From Pleodorina starrii (taxonomy: Eukaryota; Chlorophyta; Chlorophyceae; Chlamydomonadales; Volvocaceae): a stretch of DNA of 64,000 bases. The position numbers were made by a program, and so were the translations under genes. The stretch covers positions 3,602,501 through 3,666,500 of the forward strand of contig BRXU01000004.1 in the NCBI GenBank assembly GCA_030267565.1, written 5' to 3'. Below, piece by piece: positions 49,301 through 60,800 of the stretch. The stretch's first letter is position 1; every line of letters starts with the position of its first letter. The notes under the pieces were generated by a model, which searched no databases, was not told where the DNA came from, and saw nothing but the letters and a program-made list of their open reading frames with translations.

Positions 49301-52300
49301 CGGAGCGACCTGCCGCTCAAGTTCAAGTGCAGCGCGGCGGCATACCAGGTGCGTGTGAAGAGGGGGGGAGGGGGGAGGGAGTTGACGAGGGGTTGATGGC
49401 CGGTGGTGGGCCCCCCTCTCCCTCTCCCCCCTCTCCCTCTCCTACCTACCTACCTACCTACCTACCTACCTACCTACCTACCTACCTACCTACCTACCTA
49501 CCTACCTACCTACCTACCTACCTACCTACTTACCTACCCCCGACCGCCTCCTCCCCCTCCCCTCCTCCCCGCTCAACACACCACTGCACACCCCCCACCC
49601 CAGATGCTGTTGGACCAGCTTGACCAGGACCTCACGTTTTCTCTGCGTCACGAGGCCAAGTGGAAGGGCGGCTCGGACGAGTGTGTCAACTACGGGGAGG
49701 TGCGGGCGGACATTGCCGCTAAGCTGGAGGCGCTGAGGGATGAACCCAACCGGTGAGGGGGGGAGTAGGTGGGGTGGGGGGTGGGGGGGGGAGTAGGTGC
49801 GGGAGGGGGCTGGTTCGGGTGGGGTGGGGTGGGGGGCTGGGGTGGAAGTGGGTCCTGCACGGGCTTTTACCCGGGGGGGGGCGGGAGGGGGGAGTTGAGT
49901 GCAGTCTGCAGTAAGAGTGGTGAGTGAGTGCGTGATTGAGTCAGTGAGGCGGGTAATCCGCGCGCGGGGGGAAGGGGTGTCCGATCCGTGTTTCTGCGCC
50001 ATCGGGGTGGCGGGGTGGCGGGCTGGTGAGAAGGCCAAACGACTGGTTTCTCTTTAATCTCCCCTCCCTTCTCCCTCCTAACCTCCACCCCCCCCCCACC
50101 CCTCCCCATCCCCCCCATCCCCTCCCCATCCCACCCGGCCCCCCCCAGCGAGGAGTCCCCCCTGATCTACCACCTGGACGTTGCCGCCATGTACCCCAAC
50201 ATCATCCTCACCAACCGGCTGCAGCCCTCGGCCATTGTGCGGGAGGAGGACTGCGCAGCGTGCGACTTCAACGCACCCAACAAGACGTGTCTGCGCCACA
50301 TGGAGTGGGTGGGTGGCGGGCACCGCGCTTTGATGCATACGACGAGAGCCCTTCCCTCCCCCCCCTCACCGCTCCCACTCCCTCCCCTCACCGCTCCCCC
50401 CAGAAGGGAGCCATTCCCCTCCTCCATCCCTCCCCCCCCCCACCTCGCTACTACCGTTTCTCCCTGGGTTCTGGGTCCGTTCGCTAACGCCGTCTCCTCC
50501 TCCTTCTCCGCTGCGGTATTTTCTTTTCCCCCCCTCAGGAGTGGCGAGGGGAGCACTACTCAGCCACCCGGTCCGAGTACATGCAGATAAAGGCACAGCT
50601 GGCGGCGGAGACATTCCCACCAGCTGCCGGGGCCGCAGGGGGCGGAGGCGGAGGCGGCGGAGCCTTTGGCGGCGGCGGCGGCGACGGCGGTGCGGCTGCT
50701 GCCGCCCCCAACCGGTCCTGGGGCGAGCTGTCGAGCGATGAGCAGCGCAAGATGCTGCAAGAGCGCCTCAAGAAGTACTGCCAAAAGGTGGGGTGGGGTA
50801 GGGGGTTATCCACGTATAGGGATGGGGTGGGGGGGGAGGGGGCAGGGGGACTGTTGGGTCGGCTGTTTGGGGGGGGGGGGTCATGGAAAGTAGGCGGAAG
50901 TGGGTCGCAGCGCAGCTCCTGTCGTATTATACACACACACACACCCCTTCCACATGCCTCCCCCCCCCCCCCCACCCCCCCCACCCCCCCCCTCCCCCCC
51001 TTCAGGTGTACAAGCGCGTGCTCGACAAGCCCATCACTGAGAAGCGGGTGGCTGGCATCTGCCAGCGGGAGAACTCGTTTTACATTGACACGGTTCGGGC
51101 CTTTAGGGACCGCCGATACGAGTACAAGGGGCTGGGCAAGGTGGGTGGGGAGGGAGGGGAGGGGAGGGGAGGGGAGGGAGGGAGTGTGGGGAGGGAGGGG
51201 AGTGTGGGAGGAGGAGGGCCTGGTAAGGCGGGTGAGCATGGAGGGGGGGGGAACGGAGGGGAAGAGCAGGAAGTAATAAAGATGAGGGTGGGGAGAGGGA
51301 GGGAGAGAGAGGGAGGCGGGGGGTGGCGGGAAGACCGAGGGGCAGCGCAATTTCATCTGCAGATGTAATTGGGGAGTAGTCGATGCCGTTCCTCAAGCTT
51401 TCCCCCCGCCTTTCCCCCCTTGCCCCCCCCTCCTAACCCCCTCCTCCCCCTGCCCCTCCCCCTCCTCCCCCTCCTCCCCCTCCTGCTCCTCGGCTGGTCA
51501 GGTGTGGAAGGGCAAGCTGGATGAGGCCAAGGCGGGCGGCAACCCCATCCGCATCCAGGAGGCCACCGATATGTGTGTGCTGTATGAGTCCCTGCAGCTG
51601 GCGCACAAGTGCATCCTCAACTCGTTTTACGGCTATGTGATGCGCAAGGGGGCGAGGTGGTACTCGATGGAGATGGCGGGGGTGGTGACGTACACGGGGG
51701 CGAGGATCATCGAGGTGAGGGGGGGGAGGGTGGGGGGGGGAGAGAGGGGAGGGGGGGGGAGGAGGGGGAAGGGGGGAGGAGAGGGTGCCGCGCCCCCTGC
51801 CGCGGTCCAGGGCGTTCTGGTAGAAATCGCCTCTCTCTTTCGCTTTCATTCGCGCCCTCCCAAACCCAACACGCATACACACATTCCCCCGCCGCCGCCT
51901 GCCTTCTGCCATCTCCCCCCCCCCACACACCCCTCTTCGCTTCATCTGCTCCTTCGGTCTCTACTCCTCTTGTCCCCCACTCGAACCCTCCGGACGTGTC
52001 CGGAATCGCTTTGAAGCTCCGAAACCCCGCCGAGCCAACCAGCCCGTCGCTCTCCTCCAGCCCTCCATCCACCCCCGATCCTATCCCCCCTAAGCGCCCC
52101 CCCCCTTTACCCCCGAATCTCCTCATCCCCCATCCCCCACCCCCACCCCCCACCCCCCACCCCCCACCCCCACACACTCCCCCCCCAGCGCGCCAACAAG
52201 TTGGTCCTCCAGTTGGGGCGGACTCTGGAACTGGACACGGACGGAATCTGGTGCGCTCTACCCGGGACCTTCCCCGAGAACTTCAAATTCAAAAACAAGG

Positions 52301-55300
52301 CAGGTGGCGGAAACTTGGGGGATGTGGCTGCGGCTGCGGCTGTGGATAGCGGACGGGGGGGCGGCGGTGGGTGGGGACGGCGTTTGTGTGTATGTGTATG
52401 TGTATGTGTCTGTGTATGTGGTCGTGTGTGTATGTGGTTGGGTGTGTGTATGTGCGATGTTGTTTATTCGCAGGGTCCGCCACATACAGGTAGAAGCGGG
52501 GGGCGGGGCGGGGCGGGGCGGGGGGGCTTGTTTAGGAAAGGGCAGCCCGGGGTGACTCCCCCTGCGGATGCCCAACCCCCCCTCCCCACCCCCCATCCCC
52601 CCGCCTGTCTCCCTCCTCTGCTCCCCTCTTGCCCCCGCCCCCGCCTCCCACCTTCTCCCCCCTTCCCCCCGCCACCTCGCACCTTTGCAGAACGGCAAGG
52701 AGTTCAAGTTGTCGTACCCGTGCTGTGTTCTGAACGCCATGGTGGCTACCCACAACACCAACGACCAGTACCAGACCCTGGTTCGCCCGGCCCCCGGGGA
52801 GGAGCCCCGCCCCGGGCCCCCCCGCTACGTGACAAGCAGCGAGATGAGCATCGAGTTCGAAGTGGACGGACCGTACAGGGTGGGTGGCTGCGCAGCGCAG
52901 CGCAGCGCAGCGCAGCGCAGCGCAGCGCAGAACAGAACAGCGCAGCGCAGAACAGGGCGGGTGTGGGTGGGTGGGTGGGTGTGGTCGGGGCTCGGCGGTG
53001 GCCGCGTGAAGAAGCCCCGCCTCCCCCCCCCTCTTCATTTCCCCCCCACTCGCCCCCCTCATTTCCCCGCTAGACCCAACACCTCATTTCCCCGCTAGCC
53101 CTCCCTGACACCCTCCCCCTGCCCCGGGCCGTTCTTATTACCTCCCCCTGCCCAACACCCCTCCCTCCCTCCTTCCCTCCCCCCCTCTCAGGCCATGATC
53201 CTGCCCGCCAGCAAGGAGGAGGGTAAGTCCATCAAGAAGCGGTACGCGGTGTTCAATCACGACGGATCGCTGGCTGAGCTCAAGGGCTTTGAGGTGAAGC
53301 GGCGCGGGGAGCTGAAGCTGATCAAGGTGTTCCAGGCGGAGGTGAGGAGCGGGGGAGGGGAGGGGTTGGGGGGGGTGAGGAGGGGGGGGGGTATTCGGTA
53401 GAGGCAATGCTGCAGCGATAGGACGGACGGAGGCGACGTAGCCGTGTGTTTCCGGGGGCAGGGGGAAGTGGTGTGGGGTATAAAGAGAATTTCGCAGCGG
53501 AGAAGGAGACGGCGTTAGCGAACGGACCTAGGTGTGTGGGGGGGGGGTGGAGGGGAGAGCGAGCGAGCGGGGAGAAGGCCTCTGAGCATAAGAGATTGGA
53601 CACACACATACACACACGTACACACACTTGTGCCCGCCCCACCCAACCCCTCCTCCTCCTCCTCCTCCCCCTGCTCAGGTGTTTGAGCAGTTTCTTGCGG
53701 GCGTCAGTCTGGAGGAGTGCTACTGCGCAGTGGCTGCAGTGGCCAACCGGTGGCTGGACCTGCTCGACACGCGGGGGGCGGACCTGAACGACGAGGAGCT
53801 GCTGGAACACATCAGCGAGGCAACCACCATGAGCAAGGCGCTGGCCGAGTACGAGGGTGGGTGCTGGAATGGGATGGGATGGGTGCGGGGTGGATGCGGG
53901 CGGGGCGGGGGTGGCCACAGCAGCGCGAAGCTTCCCTGCCCTCCCCCTCCCCCTTCACCAATCATTACCGCATTTCATCTTCGGCCTCCCAACCCTACCT
54001 GATGCCCAGGCCCCACCCATCCTCCTGCCCCCCTCCCCCCCCCTTAGGCCGCAAGTCGTGCGCCATCAGTACCGCCAACCGTCTGGCCGCCTTCCTGGGT
54101 GACGAGCGCATCAAGGACAAGGGCCTCAACTGCACGTACGTCATTGCCAAGCAGCCCGCATCGATGCCCACCAGCGAGAGGGCCATCCCGGTGTCGATAT
54201 TTTCGGCGGAGCCGGCGGTGGCGAGGGCGTGGCTGAGGAGGTGGTGCGGAGGGGACGTGGGTGAGTGTGGAGGGGGAGGGGTTGAGGGAGGAGGGAGGGG
54301 TGGAGGGGGAGGGGGGCTGGAGCGGGGAGGGGAGGGGGGAGGTGTATGTTAAGGCGTAGGGAGGGTTTATTAGGGGAGGGGGTGTGGGAAGCGAGTGGGG
54401 CGTTGAGGGGGGATGGAAGGGAGGGGAGGGGAGGAGGGACGGACCAGCTGGGACTGGGATTGGGGCTGGGCGGAGGGAGTGTGGTGGTTGCGTGACTGGG
54501 TTGGGATGGGGGGGATGGGCAAAGTACCACACGCTCATGGGCCGGGAGAGGTGGACGCTGGGAGGGGGTCGGTGCGCGGTGGGGGTGGGGGTGGGGGGCA
54601 GCAAGGGTGGCCGCCAGGGTTGTCGTTTTGTTGCTTTTGCTTTGCTTAGCGGCTCCTCACCTTTCCTTTATGTTCGCCCAAGACAACGACCTGCCCTTCC
54701 CCCCGCCCCCCGGCCCTATCCCCCGCCCCGGCCCCCCGCCCCGGCCCCCCCTGGTATCTACATCTGCCAGCATGTCAGCATGTCAGCATGTTGTCCTTTG
54801 GACAGTTATGTATACCCCGCCTACCCCACCGCCAACCCCTTTCCTCGTTGACCCGACCCCCCCCCACCCACGCCCCCCCAAACCACACACACTACTACCA
54901 AGGCTCCGGCGGCCAGCACGGCGTCCCCGATGTTCGCGACATTGTGGACTGGGACTACTACCGGGAGCGACTGGGCAGTGCCATCCAGAAGATCATCACC
55001 ATTCCCGCGGCACTGCAGGGGCTGACCAACCCGGTGCCCCGAGTCAAGCACCCGGACTGGTTGCATAAGAAGGTGCGAGGGAGGGGGAGGGGGGGGTTGG
55101 GTTGGGTTGGGTTGGGTTCGGTTGGGTTTGAGGCACTAAGGGGAGGTGATTGTGAGTGTGGGGGAGAGAGAGGCGCGGTCGGGGGTTGGGGATGGGGATG
55201 GCGGTGTGGCTACCCCCGCCTGCCCCCTGGATTTCGTTTGGTACTTAATACCGTTTACGGGCTCCGGGGGCCTAAACCTGGATACCCCCTCCCTCTCTTC

Positions 55301-57819
55301 GACCCTCCGCGCCTCCTCCGCCCCGCCCGACCGCCCGGCCCTGCCCCGCCTCCCTTGCCCCCTGAATCCAAATCCATGAAATCCCTGGATCCATGAAATC
55401 CCCCCTGGATCCCCCCTGGATCCATCTCTGGATCCATGAAATCCTAGATCCGGGAGCGCACCGACAAGTGCCAGCAGCTGCGTCTGGACCACCTCCTCGC
55501 GCGAATGAGAGACAAGGTGGCAAAAGAACAACAACAGCAACAAGACGAAGAAGACGCGGCCATGGTGGATGCGGATGTGGTGTCCCCCGGTGGCGATATG
55601 GGCGACCTGGAGGATTTGTTTGAGGGGGCGGGACCCGGCGGGGCCGCTAAGAAGGCGCAGGCGGCGGCGGCCAAGGTGCTCAGCGGCGCCGCCGCCGCCG
55701 GCGGGAGCGGCAGCGGCGGTGGCGGCGGAGGCGGGCCGCGGGAGGTGGTGGCGCGCGCGCGGGCGGTGGCGGCAGCGGGCGCTGGCCGGCGGCGGCAGCA
55801 GCGGGATGGGGAGGGGGATGGGGAGGGGGCGGGGGAGGAGGCGGGGGTTGCAGGGGGTGAGGCGGGGGTGGAGGTGGCGGTGGAGCCTGAGGGTGAGGGT
55901 CGCGGCAAGGAGAACTCACCGGGGGCTGCCAACAAGGTGAGGGGGGGGGCTGGGTTGAGGGGTGGAGGCTGGGGTGAGGGGGGGGTGAAGGTGGGGAGTG
56001 CGGGTCAGGGTGTCTGTGTGCCTATCTGCCTTTTGCCCTGCCTGGTGCCCTCCCTGGCGCCCTGCCTGGTGGCCTGCCTGGGAGGACAGGAACAGAGCAC
56101 CCCTCCGTGGGGGGGTTGGGGGGTTGGGGGAGAAGGGGTGTGGAAGGCGGAGGGCCGGCGGCCTCCGCGAATGACTGGAGATGGGGCGGTCCCGGTCTCT
56201 CGCACCCGCACGCTTCATGGCTGCAACAAGGGTTCGTCTGCACCCCCCTTCCCGCCCCGTCCTCTTCTCACGGCGCTGTCGCTCCCTCGCTGCCTCCCTT
56301 ACTGCCTCGCCTGCCCCTGTCCCCAGCCTCCGCGCCGCCTCTCCTGACTCCTGCCCCTCACCCCGCCTCCCCTCCCTCGAAACCCTCAAAACCCTAACCA
56401 CCCGCCTCCCCACACAGGCCGGCGCCCCCGCAGCCGCCGCTGCCCCCGTCTCCCTCTCCTCCGACTACGGCGGCTGGGTGGCAGCACAGAAGCCCCGCTG
56501 GCGATCTATCCGTCTGGAGAACAAGCGCCGCAAGGCAGAGGCGGCTAAGGCGGCGGAGGCGGCGAGGAGGGCCGCAGGGGGCGGCGGCGGCGCCGCTGCG
56601 GCGGCCGCTGCCGCCGCCGCTGCCGGCGGCGGCGGCGCTCTGAGCATGCGGTCCCTGTTGGCGAACCAGGCTGCTGCCCTGACGGCGGTGCCCTGGCAGC
56701 TGGTGCATCTGGCGGAGACGGCGACGCCGGGGCAGGTCAAGGTGGGGCTGTGTGTGTGTGGGGGGGGGTCGGGTCTGGGTTTCTCACCCCGCCCCCCTTC
56801 CGCCTGTCCCGTCTCTCTCTCTCTCTCTCTCCTCTCCCGCCTGGTCACTTCCCGGCCCTGTGCACCTCGCCTCACCTCGCCTTGCCTGCTTTCCACAACC
56901 CTCCTGCACCCCCCCAATGTTCTTCCTTCCCTCCCTCCCTCCCTCCTTTCCCCCCCATATACACACACACACCGCCTCCCCGCCCCACCCAACCCGTCCC
57001 CCACCCCCTCAACTCACTCGCCCCTCCGCCCCCCCCTCTCAGATGTGGTTCCTGGCTGGCGGCAAGCTGCACTCTGTGTCTCTGCAGCTGCCCCGTTCCC
57101 TCCTGGTGGACTCGGTGCTGGGGGAGCCCAACCAGCTGGCGGACAGCCTGACCACTGCGGCAGCGGGAGGAGGGGGAGGAGGGGGAGGAGGAGGGGCGGC
57201 GGTGTCGCAGCTGCAGCAGCAGGTGGAGGTGGTGCGGGCGCAGTCGGTGACACTGCCGGCGGGCAGGAAGCCGGCGTACCTGTACAGGGTGAGGGGGTGG
57301 GTGAGGGGGCAGGGGAGGGGAGGAAGCGGGAGGGGAGGGAAGGAAGGGGGGAAAGGGGTGCAGGGACTAAATACACACACACACACCTCTCCCCGCAACA
57401 CCCCCCCCCCACACACACCTTCCTCCGCCGCACCCCCTTCAGGTGACGCTCCCGGAGCCGCTCTACCGCTCCGCCGCCACCCGCCTGGCGGCCGCCCTGT
57501 CCGCCGGCCACGTGCGGGGGGTGTACGAGGACCGACTGCCGGTGGCGCTGCCGGCGGTGCTGGCCCTGGGCTGCTGTGTCAGTGTGGCTCAGGAGGCCCG
57601 CGGGCGGCCCATCGGGGGGACATGGAGGCTGCAGGACTTCAAAGTAGGAGATGGGGGGGGAGGGGGGGGAGGGGGGAAGCGGGGCGGGAAGCGTGGGAGC
57701 GGGGAGGGGAGGGGAGAGGAGGGGGATCTCGTGACAGCTGTGTTTTGCCAGTCGAAACTTTTAATACCATAAAATGAAGACAGTTACAGTAATAATGATA
57801 ATGATAATGATACTAATAC

Positions 57820-57893
<74 letters not shown>

Positions 57894-60800
57894 TATAATA
57901 TATAATATATATAATATTAATATTAATATTATTTATTTTATTATTTATATTATTAATATTCAATAATTAATCATTAATTATAATTATAACCCGCCATCCC
58001 CGCATGCATCTCCCCCTTCTCCCACCTTCCCCACAGATGCGCACTACGGGCGAGGTGGGCTATCTGGATCGGGACACTTCCGACCCCGCCCAGGCTTCCG
58101 CCCCCTCACCCCCCTCGGCGCTCCTGCCGCTGGGAGGCATCCGGCACGTGGTGCTGTACAGCAGTTTGGATCCAGGGAGCGGTCGCGGCGTGTTTGCGAT
58201 GACTCTTCCGGCGGCTGAGCGGGGGGTGGTGGTGGTGCTGCAGCCCTCGGCGGCGGCGGCCAAGGAGGTGACGGGGGTGCTGCTGGAGAGGTTGTGGAGG
58301 GACGCGCGGGCGGCGGCGGAGCAGGTACGTGGGGGGAAGGATGGAGGGGGGGAGGGGGGACGGTGGGTGCTCTGCGGGCGTAAGAGGTGGGTACGAAGGT
58401 AAGAAGGAGCCGCAGCGGAGGGACGTGCTCTGCGGGTGGGGTGGGTGCCTGGCTGCCTGCTGGAGGGCGGGGGGGGGACCTCAAGGGCTGAATGAAAGGA
58501 CATTGAAGAGTTCAGGGTTTGTGACTGGCACTCCGGCGGCCCCTCCTAGGCCGTCTCCCCCCCCTACATACACACACCCCTCCCCCCGCCTCCCCGGGTG
58601 TGCACAGGAGGGCGGCCCCCCGGAGCCGGAGCGGCTGAGCTGGGAGGTGTCGTACGAGAGGGACGCACTGGACGCCAGTCGGGCCCTACAGCGGGCACTA
58701 CTGTCGTACAGGTACGGATCACGTCACCTCCGCTTGTTCCGGATCCTTTTGCATCCATCCAACTCCCACTCTCACTCCTTACATCCACCTTTTGACCCCT
58801 CCCTCATCTCCCCCCTCCCCCCTCATCTCCCCCCCAATCTCCCCCTCAGGTCCTCCGTCCGCTGCCCCACACTGGTGGTGGTTCAGGGCCCTATGCCCGC
58901 CGCCCGCCTGCAGAGGGACATGACCGTACTGCACGACTTCCCCTCCCTGGACATGCCCTGCCACGCGGACGACAGCAGGTACGACAAGGGGCGGATCTGG
59001 GAGGATCGTAGCTCGGCACACTGCTTTTACCCAGACACGTGGCTGGTCCCCAGATCAGATCAGATGAGAGATCAGATGAGAGGTTCAGAGTTGATGAGAT
59101 GAGATGAGAACCCAACACACACATGCCACATACACGCACGTCTACACACACGCGCAGGTATCCGCCCCTTCAGTGGCAGCAGCGGGCTGTGCGGAGGGCC
59201 CTGCACCGCTGTGCGGGAGTGGGCCTGTGGCTCGCGGAGAGGGCGGCGCTGTGCAGATACGCGCACGCACCACTGGCAAATCTGGAACCCGCGGGAGGAG
59301 CGGCGGGAGGCGGTGGAGGAGGCGGCGGAGGTGGCGCGGCGGGCGGAGGCGGGGGTGGCGGCGAGGGCGCCGGCGGCGGCATTGGCTGTGTGGCCGATTT
59401 GTTGATGGCGAGGCGGTTGCGGGAGGCGGGGATGACACTGCCGGTGGTAGACCCCGCACTGCCGGACCTGGGAGGTGAGAGGTTCGTGTTTCGCGCTTTC
59501 TCGTGTCGTGTGTGTTGTGTTGTATGTGTTGTGTGTATGTGTGTTGTGTATGTTTGCGTGCCGCTCTATTCTACCCCCTTGCCCTTCCTCCTCTTTACAG
59601 GCTGCCCCCTCCCTCGACTCAATAGATTTTCAGCGGCAGACTCGACTCAACTGAACACTCACTTGTTTGTCGTTCACGGTCTCCGTGACCTTTCCGTGGA
59701 TGTGTTCCCTGATCCTTACCAAGAACACATCTCACTCTTAACTTCAACCCAAAACACACACACATTCTGACAGGCTCCGAGACCACGGAGGGCGACCCGC
59801 GGGAGGACGCGGGCGCGGCGGAGGCCGTCAGCGCCGCCACCCGCCCTCGCAGCGAGTTGTCGTACCCGGGGGTGTACCGCTCCGTTTGTGTGACGCTGCG
59901 GCTGCACCACTTGGCAGTGGCGGCGGTGGAGGCGGCGGATGCGCTGGCGGAGCTGGAGGGGGCGGCGTCGGTGGCGGGAGGGGGCAGCGGCGGCGGGGGC
60001 GGCGGAGGTGGCGGCCACGGCGCGGCGGGGTTCCGAGTGCTGCGGGCGCTTCAGGCTGCTTGGATCCGAGACGCGACGGTCAATCGGAACATGTGGGTCG
60101 GTTTGGAAGGGGGTGAAGGGGGTGTTGGATTGGATCTGGGCTGGGTCTGGGTCTGGAGACGTTGGGGTTGGGGGGACGTTGGGATGGGTGGGGATTTGGG
60201 GGCGATCGTGAGGGGGAGGGAGGGAGGGACTGGGGTTTGTGTCTTGGGCGGGCTGCAAAGCCCAATCTTTGGAGAGTGTCTCCAAGAAAAGAAATGGGAG
60301 ATCGATCCATTGCCGGTGGTGAGGTGGCTCCGCGGCGCATACACACACACACACGCCTTCCACCTCCCCCACCTCCCCCCCCTGGACTGCGTTACGCTTA
60401 CTGGCCTCCCTGATCTTCCTTGGTTGTCTCTTGGTGCCTGGCGGGCTGCTCCCAGTACCAGTACCAGTGACTTCCACGTTGCACACAGACACACACACAT
60501 GTAAACACGCGGTACAAACCCTCTCCCCCCCCCTCCGCCCCTCCTTCTTGCCTCAGGATCGCCGACTCTCTGCTCCAGAACTTGTACCGGTGGCTGTCCA
60601 ACCCCTCCTCCCCCCTCCATGACCCCGGGCTGCACCGCGCTCTGCTGCAGCTGCAACACAAGCTGTTTCTGCAGCTGTGCAGCGAGATGCGGCGACTGGG
60701 GGCGGTCATTGTGGCGGCCAACACAAACTCGATCACGCTGTGCACCGGCAAGCGAAGCGTGCGGGCGGCGGCGGGGTGAGTGGCGCACACCAGATGGGCA

